From positions 335,684-399,683 of the forward strand of contig NZ_JBBMXV010000004.1 in the NCBI RefSeq assembly GCF_037996645.1: a stretch of 64,000 nucleotides of DNA. The letters run 5' to 3'. Shown one piece after another: positions 7,485 to 16,123 of this stretch. How positions within the stretch are numbered: position 1 is the first letter of the stretch; each line of letters starts with the position of its first letter. Under the pieces are notes generated by a model. The model made no database searches. It had not been told where the DNA came from and saw only the letters and a program-made list of their open reading frames with translations. The DNA is from Halalkalicoccus tibetensis. Its GTDB lineage: Archaea; Halobacteriota; Halobacteria; Halobacteriales; Halalkalicoccaceae. The position numbers and the translations under genes were made by a program.

Positions 7485-7505
7485 TTTATATAATTTGAAT
7501 TATAT
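7485..7505 (+). promoter_or_regulatory. Palindromic TATA promoter of 7514-8458
   Basis: A very A/T-rich stretch contains the perfect inverted repeat ATATAATT-TG-AATTATAT (7488-7505), which includes the TATA box. The box centre is about 25 bp before the ATG at 7514, so the transcript is probably leaderless. A palindrome built on the TATA element would let a dimeric repressor compete with TBP. Confidence 0.55.
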
Positions 7506-7513
7506 GTAGTTGT

Positions 7514-8458
7514 ATGGAATCGAAAGAAACTCCCCGGATCGAGGCCGAGGGCGTGTCGGTCACGAAACGGTACGAGCCCGAGGAGTTCGCGGTCCCGACG
7601 ATCGCGTTCGAGATCCGCTCGACGCGATCGACTGCGGCCGAGGTCAGGATCGAGGAGCCGCTCCCCGAGGGATACCCCGTTGAGGGGGTCGGGTTTCACC
7701 CGAAGTACGACAGCGAGCGCTGGACGGCCCACCCCGACGGCCGGCTCGTCTTCGAGAGCCGGATCGAACCCGAGACGACGGTGGTGACCATCTATGGGCT
7801 CCGGATCGAGGACGACGAGGCAGCCGCCGCGTTCATGGCCGAACCCGACCTGACGGTTCGGGCCCGGTCGCCCGAACCGGACCCGGCGATCGAGGTCGTC
7901 GCCGACGGGACCGGCGAGACGCTGCCGGTCCCGGTCAGGCTCGTCGAGGACCGGGTGACCGAATCGCCGGCGACCCCTGGTGGGAGCGTCGCGGCGGCGC
8001 TGGCGGCCGAGCTCCGGGCCGGGGTCGTTTCGAGGGAGGACCGTGAGGCGCTTCGGGAAGCGCTCGATGCGGGGGGATCCGAGAGCGAGCGCGTCCGGGT
8101 CAGTCACCTGCAGGCGCGCGTGAGCGACCTCGAGGCCTACACCGCCGCCTTCGAGGGGTTCCTCGACGAGAACGGGATCGCCGAGGCGCTCGTCGAGGAG
8201 CTCCGGAACGGACTGGAGGAGCTCCGGGCGGACGTCGAGGAGTTCGGTACCGAGGTCCGCGCGCTCGCCGGCGAGCAGCGCTCGGCGCTCGACTCGGTGG
8301 CAGTCGAGATCGACGCCCTCGCCGCGGAGGTCGACGACCGCGGGGACGTCGCGGCCGACGTCGACGCCGTGAGCGACGACCTCGACGCCCTCTACAACCA
8401 GGTCGACGAGCTCCGGGCATGGCGCGAACAGATGGGTGCGGCCTTCGGCGGCAGATAG
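7514..8458 (+). CDS. Haloarchaeal protein with beta domain and coiled coil
   Basis: 314 residues, no family recognised. The first 130 residues look beta-rich (VTKRYEPEEFAVPTIAFEI, then VVTIYGLRIEDDE), similar to an immunoglobulin-like or adaptor domain. After an alanine-rich linker the second half, from about residue 195, is a long coiled coil with heptad-like hydrophobic spacing (LQARVSDLEAY, VEELRNGLEELRADVEEFG, VDDLDALYNQVDELRAW). There is no signal peptide or membrane segment. It lies 45 bp before the HisG-like gene in the same direction and may be co-transcribed with it. A structural or scaffolding role is plausible but not shown. Confidence 0.65.
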   Translation: MESKETPRIEAEGVSVTKRYEPEEFAVPTIAFEIRSTRSTAAEVRIEEPLPEGYPVEGVGFHPKYDSERWTAHPDGRLVFESRIEPETTVVTIYGLRIEDDEAAAAFMAEPDLTVRARSPEPDPAIEVVADGTGETLPVPVRLVEDRVTESPATPGGSVAAALAAELRAGVVSREDREALREALDAGGSESERVRVSHLQARVSDLEAYTAAFEGFLDENGIAEALVEELRNGLEELRADVEEFGTEVRALAGEQRSALDSVAVEIDALAAEVDDRGDVAADVDAVSDDLDALYNQVDELRAWREQMGAAFGGR

Positions 8459-8503
8459 CCCGGTGTCGTAACCCGTTTACCGGAGAACCCCGTTATAGGG
8501 ACA

Positions 8504-9394
8504 ATGACAGCGACGATCCCGGTAGCCGTCCCCCGCAAAGGTCGGCCGCTGGAGGCGGTGCTCGAACGGCTCGCCGCCCGGATGGACGCGACCGAGGTGG
8601 CCGACGAGATCTGTTCGACGCTCCGGTACGAGAAGGCGATCACGAAGGGCACACAGACGCCCGAACACGGCGTCTACGACCGACTCGCCGAGTACAGCGA
8701 CCTCTCGGACCCGACCCGCCCGGAGTACACCCTGCTTCGCGACGACCGCGAGGGCAACCCCCGGCGGGTGGTCTTCGACAGCCTCACCCTCGAGGACGGC
8801 GACCTCCGGCTCCAGCTGATCGGCCGCGAGGAGCCCTTCCGCGCGCTTCGAACCCACGAGTTCGCGCTGGGCTTCGACAGCGCCGACCTCGTCCTCGAGG
8901 AGGTCGTCGAGCTCCGGCCCGAGCCGGTTTCGACGATCAACGACATCAACGCCCGGATCGACCCCCGCGACACGGACGTGCGCGTCGTCACCGGCCTCGG
9001 CGACACGGTCCACCACACCCTGCTCGGGCGGCCCGACGTCGGCGAGGAGTTCACCCGCGAGTTCCTCGGCGGCTACGAGGGCCCGCTGTGTATCTCGCCG
9101 CGCTACGAGCGGCTCGTCCGGGCGGTCCTCGGCACCGACGTCCTCGAAGGGATCGAGTTCAAGTACCCGACCTCCGGGCGCGAGGAGGAGGCCGACATCG
9201 CCGACGTCGGCCTCGGCGTCTACCTCACCGTCACCGGCTCGACCGCCCGCGAGCACGGCCTCCGGGTGGGCGAGCGCCTCTTCCCCAGCGAGACCGTCCT
9301 CATGGAGAACACCCCCGAGGCCGACCGCGACGCGGTCCGGGACGTGAAGGCGCTGTTCGCCGAGGCGGAGTTCGAGACCGAACTCCGCGTCTGA
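8504..9394 (+). CDS. HisG-like (ATP phosphoribosyltransferase fold) paralogue
   Basis: 296 residues. The N-terminus IPVAVPRKGRPLEAVLERL matches the start of HisG (xxAxPxKGRLxExxLELL) with K12-G13-R14. The middle block RALRTHEFALGFDSADLVLEE lines up with the HisG DI-V--G-ADLGI-G-D strand and helix. The C-terminal ADVGLGVYLTVTGSTAREHG, with TGST at 244-247, matches the HisG phosphate-binding signature. The periplasmic-binding-protein-like fold therefore seems conserved over the full length. Identity to real HisG looks low and an extra block lies at residues 45-100, so it is probably not the histidine enzyme. No his genes surround it. It may bind a nucleotide or sugar phosphate. Confidence 0.6.
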   Translation: MTATIPVAVPRKGRPLEAVLERLAARMDATEVADEICSTLRYEKAITKGTQTPEHGVYDRLAEYSDLSDPTRPEYTLLRDDREGNPRRVVFDSLTLEDGDLRLQLIGREEPFRALRTHEFALGFDSADLVLEEVVELRPEPVSTINDINARIDPRDTDVRVVTGLGDTVHHTLLGRPDVGEEFTREFLGGYEGPLCISPRYERLVRAVLGTDVLEGIEFKYPTSGREEEADIADVGLGVYLTVTGSTAREHGLRVGERLFPSETVLMENTPEADRDAVRDVKALFAEAEFETELRV

Positions 9395-9434
9395 ACGGCC
9401 GATAGGAACACGACGATCGTCGAATTTGACGGTG

Positions 9435-9821
9435 CTACTCGCCCTCGTCGGGCGTCCACTCGCCGCCGACGCGGTCGACCCCCATCATCCCCTCGCCGGC
9501 GTGTTCGGTGAAGACGACCTTCATGTTCGGGTCGGGGATCGCCCAGGCGTCGTTCGCGAGCTCCATCACCGCGAGCGCGAACTCGCGCTTCGCCTCGAAC
9601 TCGCGCCCCCCGCGTATCTCGGCGTCCAGCACCAGCGCGGGCTGGTCGGGGTCGGCCCGGCCGATGGAGAGCTCGGCCTCGGTGCGCTCGCGGATCACCA
9701 CCGCGACGTGGTCGGTGCCGGTCTCCATCTGCTCGGCGTAGAGCTCGCGGACGCGGCGGGCGAAGGCGCGCTTCTCGCCGGCGGTCATCGCCGCGCTGGA
9801 GTCGAACTGAAGCAGCGGCAT
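9435..9821 (-). CDS. Tautomerase-superfamily protein
   Basis: 128 residues of the tautomerase/MIF superfamily. The catalytic proline is next to the initiator methionine (MPLLQFDSS), as needed for Pro-1 chemistry after Met removal. The size suits a fused or 5-carboxymethyl-2-hydroxymuconate isomerase-like subunit. Such enzymes interconvert keto and enol forms of 2-oxo acids. It is the last gene of the probable seven-gene operon running down from 17209, only 5 bp behind the FAD/Fe-S dehydrogenase, which makes a 2-oxo acid product. That context suits keto-enol isomerisation of the dehydrogenase product. The substrate is inferred. Confidence 0.75.
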   Translation of the reverse strand: MPLLQFDSSAAMTAGEKRAFARRVRELYAEQMETGTDHVAVVIRERTEAELSIGRADPDQPALVLDAEIRGGREFEAKREFALAVMELANDAWAIPDPNMKVVFTEHAGEGMMGVDRVGGEWTPDEGE

Positions 9822-9826
9822 CGGGA

Positions 9827-12800
9827 TCAGAGCCCCTCCGCGAGCACGCTGATCGGATGGGGTGGTTCCTCGTCGGCGAGGTCCTCGAGCTGGCTCCGAC
9901 AGGAGGCGCCGGGGGCGATGACGCGGTCGCCGTCGCTCTCCTCGACCTGCTCGACGAGGATCGAGCCGATCGCCTCGCTCATCGCGTAGTGGTCGTCTTC
10001 GTAGCCGAAGGAGCCCGCCATCCCACAGCAGCCCGAGTCCAGCGCGTCGACGTCGTAGCCCGCCCGCACGAGTACCGCCGCGGCGTGGACGTCCTTCTTC
10101 ATCGCCTTCTGGTGGCAGTGGCCGTGGTAGATCAACGACCCCTCGCCCTCGGGCACGTCCAGGTCGAGGGCGTTGACGTACTCCATGACGCCGAAGGTGT
10201 TGACCGCGACGCTCTCGACGGCGTCCCGCGGGGTGGAACGACCGCCTTCGCCCGCCCCGCTCGCCCGCCCGAGCAGCTCCCCCACCCGCTCGCGCCAGGA
10301 CTCCGAGAGGGGCTCGTCCTCGTGGCTCGAGTGGTCGCCGACGACCTCCGACTTGCGCTCGTCGCGCCCCGCGTCCTCGCCCGGGATCAGGTCGAGGTAG
10401 TCGTGCTGGAGCATCACCGCGTCGGAGGGCTCGGGGACGACGACGTCCCAGCCCTCCTCGATCCGGGGCGCGAGCGCCGCGACGTTGGTCTCCGCGCGCT
10501 CGCGGGCGAGGTCGAGAAAGCCCTTCGAGTAGGCGGGTCGGCCGCTGTCGACGACGCCCTCGGGGACCCGCACGTGGACCCCCGCGTTCTCGAGGACGCG
10601 CACGGCGTCCCGGCCGACTTCGGGATGGTTGTGGTTCGTGTAGGTATCGGGAAAGAGCAGGACCTTCCGGTCGGCCTCGCTTTCGCTCACCTCCGGGCCC
10701 CGGTCCTCGAACCAGTCGACGAACGTCTCGCCGTGGAACTCCGGCAGCGTGCGCTCGCGGGCGATCCCGATCGTCTTCTCCATCGCGAGGCGGGCGCCCG
10801 GGATCGCGGGCAGCCAGTTCGAGACGGGCGCGGTCGCGCTGCCCAGCTTCGAGAGGGTGTCGATGTTCGCGAACAGCCGTTCGCGGGGGCCGGCGCCGGT
10901 CCGCTGGTGGTGCTCGTGGGTCAGCTCGACCTTCAGCTTCGCCATGTCCACCTCGCTCGGGCAGTCCTTCGCACAGCCCTTACAGCCGATACAGAGGTCC
11001 ATCACCTCGGTGACGAACTCCTCGCTGAAGGCCTCGCCCTCGGGCATGTCGCCGCTCATCGCCTGGCGCAGCGCGTTCGCGCGGCCCCGCGTCGAGGTGA
11101 TCTCCTCCTCGCTCGCCCGGAACGTCGGGCACATCACGCCGCCGGTGGTCTCCTGGGGGCCACGACAGCCGCCACAGCCGTGACAGAGCTCGGCCATCCC
11201 CTGGAAGCCGTTCTCGTTCTCCCAGTTGAGCTCGGGCTCGAAGCCCATCTCGAACTCGTAATCGGGGTCGAACCGCAGGTTCTCGCTCATGTCGAAGTCG
11301 CCACAGACCGAGCCGGGATTGAGCAGCCAGTCGGGATCGAAGGCCGTCTTGAGGTCGCGGAAGACCTCCCACAGGTGCTCGCCGTAGAGCTTCCTGTTCC
11401 ACTGGGTTCTGGCCCTGCCGTCGCCGTGCTCGCCCGAAACCGACCCGCCGAGTCGAGCGACGGCGTCGGTCACCCGATCGGCGATGTCGACCATTCCGTC
11501 GACGCCGTCGACGTCCTTGGTGTTGATCAGCGGGCGGACGTGCAGCACGCCGGGGCCGGCGTGGGCGTAGATGCTCGCGAACGTGCCGTTGTCCTCGAGG
11601 ATCTCCTGGAACTCGCGGGCGTACTCCGGGAGGTGTTCCGGTGGTACGGCACAGTCCTCGATGAAGGAGATGTGTTTCTCGTCGGAGGTCCGCGAGAGCA
11701 GGATCGGCAGCCCGCTCTTTCGCATCTTCCAGAACAGCGCGCGCTCCTCGTGGTCGTGGGCCTCCATCGCCGCCGTCGCGTTGATCGGGGCGTCCGTTCC
11801 GACGGGGTCGTCGCCCGGCTCGCCCTCGCTGTCGGCCTCGGGCATCCGATCCGCCAGCAGGCCCGCGACCTTCTCCATCCCCTCGGGGTCGTCCTCGGCG
11901 TAGAACTCGACGAGCAACACGGAGGAAGCCTCGGGCGGCAGCATCGAGACGACGTCGGCGAACTCCTCGGTCTCGCGGGCCAGATCCAGAAGGACGTCGT
12001 CCATCACCTCGACGGCCGAGGGGTCGTGTTCGAGGATCGGCGCGACGTCCTCCATCGCCTCGATCAGCGTGTCGTAGGTCAACAACGCCATCGCCTTCGT
12101 CTCGGGCACGGGCTCGAGCGAGACCTCCGCCCGTGTGACGATCGCGAGCGTCCCCTCGCTTCCGGCGAGCAGGCGCGCGAGGTTGATCGATCCCTCGCTG
12201 ACGGCACCCTCCTCGTCGGTCGCGCGCTGGACCTCGCGGGCCTCGTCGATCAGCATGTCGAGGTTGTAGCCCGAGACGTTGCGCTTCAGGTCGGGGTAGG
12301 CCTCCTCGACGTTCTCGGCCTCCTCCTCGATGATCCGCTGGACCGCGGCGTGGATCCGCGCCCCGAGGTCTCCTTCCGGGTCGGCCCGCTCGTCGAGCTC
12401 CTCGGGGGTGATCTCGCCGAAGGTGGTGCGGGTGCCGTCCGCGAGCACCGCCTCCACCTCCTCGATGTAGGCGTCGGTCTTGCCGTACTTCAGCGAGTGC
12501 GAGCCCGTCGAGTTGTTGCCGATCGCACCCCCGAGCGCGCTCTTGTCGCCCCACGCGGGGTCGGGCGCGAACTTCAGGTCGTGGGGTGCGAGCGCCTCGT
12601 TGAGGTCGCCCAGGTAGACGCCGGCCTCGGCCGTGGCGCGCTTCGCGTCGGGATCGATCCCCACCACCTCGTCCATGTGGCGGGTGAAGTCGAGCACGAC
12701 CGCCTCGTTGACCGCCTGGCCCGCGAGGCTCGTGCCGCCGCCGCGGGGCAGCACGGGGATCCCGTGCTGCGCACAGTGGCGCATCACCGTCTGGACGTCG

Positions 12801-13027
12801 CGGGTCGAGGTGGGAAAGACCACGCCGATCGGCGTCATCTCGTAGGCGCTGGCGTCGGTCGCGTAGAGCTCCTTCGAGTACTCGTCGAAACGGACGTCGC
12901 CGCCGACGAGCCGCGGGAGCGCCGAGAGCGCCTCCGGAACCGCCTCGTCGTCGCGGGTGTAGTCGTACGTCGCGCGGCCGTCGCGCGCCGGGGGGGTGTC
13001 CGCCATCGGATCCGGGTTCGTCGCCAT
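9827..13027 (-). CDS. Fused FAD-linked/Fe-S 2-hydroxyacid dehydrogenase (GlcD-GlcF type), paralogue 1
   Basis: 1066-residue fusion of a GlcD/D-lactate dehydrogenase-type flavoprotein and a GlcF-type Fe-S protein. It is likely to oxidise D-lactate, glycolate or a related 2-hydroxyacid and pass electrons to the membrane chain. Residues about 50-290 are the FAD-binding PCMH domain (LPRGGGTSLAGQAV, GGAIGNNSTGSHS) and 300-590 the FAD-oxidase C domain. Two cysteine clusters follow: CHGCGGC from about 615, and CIGCKGCAKDCP from 679. The CCG module near residue 1000 carries [12 protein letters not shown]. Compared with the paralogue at 21219, it has about 45 extra residues of charged linker (RDERKSEVVGDHSS) before the CCG motif. 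It sits in the Tct operon, so its substrate may be the acid imported by that transporter. Confidence 0.85.
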   Translation of the reverse strand: MATNPDPMADTPPARDGRATYDYTRDDEAVPEALSALPRLVGGDVRFDEYSKELYATDASAYEMTPIGVVFPTSTRDVQTVMRHCAQHGIPVLPRGGGTSLAGQAVNEAVVLDFTRHMDEVVGIDPDAKRATAEAGVYLGDLNEALAPHDLKFAPDPAWGDKSALGGAIGNNSTGSHSLKYGKTDAYIEEVEAVLADGTRTTFGEITPEELDERADPEGDLGARIHAAVQRIIEEEAENVEEAYPDLKRNVSGYNLDMLIDEAREVQRATDEEGAVSEGSINLARLLAGSEGTLAIVTRAEVSLEPVPETKAMALLTYDTLIEAMEDVAPILEHDPSAVEVMDDVLLDLARETEEFADVVSMLPPEASSVLLVEFYAEDDPEGMEKVAGLLADRMPEADSEGEPGDDPVGTDAPINATAAMEAHDHEERALFWKMRKSGLPILLSRTSDEKHISFIEDCAVPPEHLPEYAREFQEILEDNGTFASIYAHAGPGVLHVRPLINTKDVDGVDGMVDIADRVTDAVARLGGSVSGEHGDGRARTQWNRKLYGEHLWEVFRDLKTAFDPDWLLNPGSVCGDFDMSENLRFDPDYEFEMGFEPELNWENENGFQGMAELCHGCGGCRGPQETTGGVMCPTFRASEEEITSTRGRANALRQAMSGDMPEGEAFSEEFVTEVMDLCIGCKGCAKDCPSEVDMAKLKVELTHEHHQRTGAGPRERLFANIDTLSKLGSATAPVSNWLPAIPGARLAMEKTIGIARERTLPEFHGETFVDWFEDRGPEVSESEADRKVLLFPDTYTNHNHPEVGRDAVRVLENAGVHVRVPEGVVDSGRPAYSKGFLDLARERAETNVAALAPRIEEGWDVVVPEPSDAVMLQHDYLDLIPGEDAGRDERKSEVVGDHSSHEDEPLSESWRERVGELLGRASGAGEGGRSTPRDAVESVAVNTFGVMEYVNALDLDVPEGEGSLIYHGHCHQKAMKKDVHAAAVLVRAGYDVDALDSGCCGMAGSFGYEDDHYAMSEAIGSILVEQVEESDGDRVIAPGASCRSQLEDLADEEPPHPISVLAEGL

Positions 13028-13036
13028 GTCGGGCGT

Positions 13037-13468
13037 TCACCCGCGACGGTCATTACTCTGTGGATCGTTCCCGGCGACCGCGTCGGTCGGCTCCAGCTGG
13101 TGGACCGGGTAGCGCCCGTCGGCGGGCCAGCCCACCGCGACGACCTTGCAGGGCTCCCCGAACGGGTTGTGGATCACGTGGGCGCCCGCCTTCCCCTTCT
13201 CGAAGGCCACCGCCTCGTCGACGCCCATCTCGAAGCCCTCCTCGGCCGTCTCGACGCGGCACCGCCCCTCGACGACGAGAAAGAGCTCTCGCTGGTTCTC
13301 GTGGTAGTGGAAGTGGTTCTGCGAGAGCCGGTCGTCGGGCTCGAGGACCGCGACGTTGAAGTTGAACGTCCCGATCCCGAGTTCCGGGGAGAGCTCCCAG
13401 CGCTCGCCGGGCTTCTCGGGGTTGGTCGCCGCTTTGGACAGTGTGACGTGGTGCCATCCATCAGCCAC
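13037..13468 (-). CDS. Cupin-domain protein
   Basis: 143-residue single-domain cupin. The metal-binding motif 1 is visible as FHYHENQRELFLVVEG (pattern H-x-H with a following Glu), and motif 2 as HVIHNPFGEP. It could be a small dioxygenase, isomerase or ligand sensor; cupins are too varied to say which. It lies 9 bp upstream of the FAD/Fe-S dehydrogenase and 23 bp downstream of the VOC gene in the same operon, so it probably acts on the same substrate. The start at 13468 (MADGWHHVTLS) is supported by the tight spacing. Confidence 0.8.
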   Translation of the reverse strand: MADGWHHVTLSKAATNPEKPGERWELSPELGIGTFNFNVAVLEPDDRLSQNHFHYHENQRELFLVVEGRCRVETAEEGFEMGVDEAVAFEKGKAGAHVIHNPFGEPCKVVAVGWPADGRYPVHQLEPTDAVAGNDPQSNDRRG

Positions 13469-13491
13469 ACCGGGTCCACGGGACCCGTCGG

Positions 13492-13884
13492 CTAATGGGT
13501 TTCCTCGTAGGAGGCGAGCTCGACGAGGTTCCCGTCCGGGTCGCGGACGTAGACCGACCGCATCGGCCCGCGCGCGCCGTACTTCTCGACGGGGCCGTGA
13601 ACGACCTCGACGCCGTGGTCTTCGAGTCGGGCCGTGATCTCCTCCACATCGAGTTCGGAGATCAGACAGAAGTCGCCCGAGCCCGGCGCCGGCGCGCGGG
13701 CGTGGGGATCGAACTCCCCGCCGGCCTCGTGGAGGTTGATCTTCTGGTCCCCGATCTCGAGTGCGGTCCGGTCCTCGGGGCCGAACGTGACGACGGTCGC
13801 GCCGAGGACGTCGCCGTAGAATTCGCAGGTCGCGTCGACGTCCTCAACGGTGAGGACGAGGTGGTCGATGCCGGTGAGCTGCAT
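13492..13884 (-). CDS. VOC-superfamily protein (glyoxalase/dioxygenase fold)
   Basis: 130-residue vicinal-oxygen-chelate protein with two beta-alpha-beta-beta-beta units. The family hallmarks are the opening IDHLVLTVEDVDATCEFY with a metal-binding histidine and the closing VYVRDPDGNLVELASY with the metal-binding glutamate. It could be a glyoxalase-type lyase, an extradiol dioxygenase or a binding protein. It lies between the TctA gene (37 bp) and the cupin gene (23 bp) on the same strand, so it belongs to the organic-acid operon. A specific reaction cannot be assigned from sequence alone. Confidence 0.8.
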   Translation of the reverse strand: MQLTGIDHLVLTVEDVDATCEFYGDVLGATVVTFGPEDRTALEIGDQKINLHEAGGEFDPHARAPAPGSGDFCLISELDVEEITARLEDHGVEVVHGPVEKYGARGPMRSVYVRDPDGNLVELASYEETH

Positions 13885-13921
13885 ACGTGGACCGCGACCC
13901 GAGGAGGGATAGCGCTGTGGG

Positions 13922-15421
13922 TCAGACCCGGTCGATCTTGCGCTCGAGATAGGGCTTGAGGAACGGCCCCACGAGGATGAGGAGGATCAGCACCGAGAGC
14001 AGGAACGACAGCGGGCGGTTGAGCGGGTCGACGAAGATCGCGTAGTCGCCGCCGGAGATCTGCAGCGACCGGAAGAAGTTCTCCTCGGCAATCGGCCCCA
14101 GCACGATCCCGAGGACGAACGCGATCACCGAGTAGTTGTACTGGACCATGTAGAAGCCGAGCACGCCGAGGACGACCACCGCCATCACGTCGAACCAGTT
14201 CTGGTTCAGCGTGTACGCGCCGGCAAAGGAGAGCACGACGACCGCCGGGATGATGACGTTGGTGTCGAGCTCGGTGAGCCGGCTCGCGTACGGGATGACC
14301 GTCAGCCCGACCGCGAGGATCAGGACGTTGCCGAGGAACAGCGAGATGAACAGCGCGTAGGTGATCTGGAGCTGCTCGTCGAACAGCACCGGCCCCGGCT
14401 GGAGGCCGTGCATGAGGATGCCCCCGAGCAACACCGCGGTCGAGCCGCTGCCCGGAATGCCGAACGAAAGGGTCGGGATGAGCGACCCACTCACAGTAGG
14501 GTTGTTCGCCGCCTCGGGGGCGATCACCCCGCGGGGGTCGCCCTCGCCGAACCGGCCGTCCTTCGCGGAGGAGCGGGCTTCCTCCGCGTAGGCGACGAAC
14601 GTCGAGGTCGTCGCGCCCGAGCCGGGGATCATCCCGATCCCCATGCCGATCAGCCCGGACTTGACCGTCGTCTTGGGGTACTTGAACACCGTCCGTACCC
14701 CCTCCTTAATGCTCCCGCCGAGGGAGACGTCGGCCTCGGCGATCTGGGACTTGGCGGCAAGCTTCATCATCTCCGCGAACGCGAACATCCCGATCAGGGC
14801 CGCGACGAAGTCGATCCCGTCATAGAGGCCGAACTGTCCGAACGTGTATCGGGGGCGCGGGCTCAGGATGCCGGTCCCGATCGTCGAGATCATGAAGCCG
14901 AGCGCGCCGGCGACCAGCCCTTTGACGATCGAGCCCTGGGTGACGATCGTGATCAGCGAGATGCCGAGGATCGCGAGCAGGAAGTACTCGGGCGATCCGA
15001 ATGCGAGGACGACCTGGATCAGGACCGGCGAGATCAGGAGGAGGATGATCGCCGCGAGGAAGCCGTTCAGCGCCGAGGCGGTCGTCGCGATCGCCAGCGC
15101 GTTCTTCGCGAGCCCGTTTTTCGACATCGGGTAGCCGTCGAGCGTGGTCGCGGCCGCCGACTCGGTGCCGGGGGCGTTGATCAGAATCGCGGCGATCGAT
15201 CCGCCGAACATCGCGCCGCTGTAGATGGCGATCAGCAGGATCAGCGCCATCGTCGACTCCAGGGGCAGCGTCAGCGGCAGGACGATCGCCATCCCGACGG
15301 GCGAGCCGATGCCCGGAAGCGCCCCGAGGACGATCCCGAGCAACAGCCCGACGGTGAGCCAGAGCAGCGCCTCCGGCCCGATCGCGATCGACAGCCCGTC
15401 GAAGAAGGCGTCGACCGCCAC
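13922..15421 (-). CDS. tctA: Tripartite tricarboxylate transporter large permease TctA
   Basis: 499-residue integral membrane protein, the large permease of a TTT (tripartite tricarboxylate) transporter, driving uptake of citrate or other carboxylates with an ion gradient. About a dozen hydrophobic segments are visible. The family's conserved glycine/proline loops appear as LGALPGIGSPVGM near residue 35 and IPGSGATTSTFVAYAEEA near 265, with TPTLSFGIPGSG-type sequence near 320. Length is standard. The start is 1 bp from the TctB stop, so the two are translationally linked. TctA proteins do not reveal their substrate. The neighbouring tartrate-type dehydrogenase and hydroxyacid oxidase point to a hydroxylated dicarboxylate or similar acid. 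Confidence 0.93.
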   Translation of the reverse strand: MAVDAFFDGLSIAIGPEALLWLTVGLLLGIVLGALPGIGSPVGMAIVLPLTLPLESTMALILLIAIYSGAMFGGSIAAILINAPGTESAAATTLDGYPMSKNGLAKNALAIATTASALNGFLAAIILLLISPVLIQVVLAFGSPEYFLLAILGISLITIVTQGSIVKGLVAGALGFMISTIGTGILSPRPRYTFGQFGLYDGIDFVAALIGMFAFAEMMKLAAKSQIAEADVSLGGSIKEGVRTVFKYPKTTVKSGLIGMGIGMIPGSGATTSTFVAYAEEARSSAKDGRFGEGDPRGVIAPEAANNPTVSGSLIPTLSFGIPGSGSTAVLLGGILMHGLQPGPVLFDEQLQITYALFISLFLGNVLILAVGLTVIPYASRLTELDTNVIIPAVVVLSFAGAYTLNQNWFDVMAVVVLGVLGFYMVQYNYSVIAFVLGIVLGPIAEENFFRSLQISGGDYAIFVDPLNRPLSFLLSVLILLILVGPFLKPYLERKIDRV

Positions 15422-15422
15422 G

Positions 15423-16082
15423 TCAGATCACCCTCGCGCGTACCGCCGCGACGGACCCGGCCAGTTCGGGCGAGACGAACCACAGCGCCTCGAGGACGAA
15501 CGGGAGGAACGGGCTGAAGTCGAAGATCTCACCCTGATCGAACGGGAGGATGAGGAACTCCATGAAGAACCAGACGATGGCAGTCGCGAACACCGCCAGC
15601 CCCAGCCCGACGTACCACCTGATGCGGAACCAGGTCGTGTACGCCCAGACGAACGGCAGGGTCACGAACAGGAAGCCGGCCGCCCAGCCGGCGGCGAGAT
15701 ACAACACCGACATCACGACCATGAACACGGTGTCGTTGACCCCGTAGCCGTACTCCTCGCCCAGTCTCGGCGGGCGCTCCTCGGTCGTCGTCTCCTCTTC
15801 CTCGACCGTCTCCTCCTGATCGTCGAGTATCGAGTCGTCCGCGGTCGTGACCGACATGTCCTCTGCGACGAACGTCCGGAGCGGGCCGGGGAGGTAGTCC
15901 TGGATCAGCAGCAACACGCAGCCGACGAACACGACCCCGGCCATCATCTGCGGGAAGACGCGCGCGTCGGCCGGGTAGTCCTGCACGATCGGTTCGATCA
16001 GGAAGACCGCGCTGAGCCCGATCAGAGCCAACAGCATCACCTGCTCCGCCGTTACCCCATCGAACCGCTCCTTTGTCGACAT
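15423..16082 (-). CDS. tctB: Tripartite tricarboxylate transporter small permease TctB
   Basis: 219-residue small membrane subunit of the TTT transporter. It has four hydrophobic segments, two near the N-terminus (LLALIGLSAVFLIEPIV, VVFVGCVLLLIQDYL) and two after a central acidic loop (VEEEETTTEERPP, roughly residues 85-105). TctB pairs with TctA, and its exact role is not well defined. The acidic loop is longer than in most bacterial TctB, an adaptation seen in other halophile membrane proteins. It sits between tctC (41 bp) and tctA (1 bp) in one operon. Confidence 0.88.
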   Translation of the reverse strand: MSTKERFDGVTAEQVMLLALIGLSAVFLIEPIVQDYPADARVFPQMMAGVVFVGCVLLLIQDYLPGPLRTFVAEDMSVTTADDSILDDQEETVEEEETTTEERPPRLGEEYGYGVNDTVFMVVMSVLYLAAGWAAGFLFVTLPFVWAYTTWFRIRWYVGLGLAVFATAIVWFFMEFLILPFDQGEIFDFSPFLPFVLEALWFVSPELAGSVAAVRARVI

Positions 16083-16123
16083 TGTTGATGTAAGTGAGAT
16101 GGACCGGTCGATGCCGGCGCTGC

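Noticed and set aside
9857-13495. A 1212-codon open frame on the plus strand opposite the FAD/Fe-S dehydrogenase
   Set aside because: It is the complement of a real gene with clear motifs. High GC leaves antisense frames open, and the product is rich in arginine, valine and histidine without any domain.
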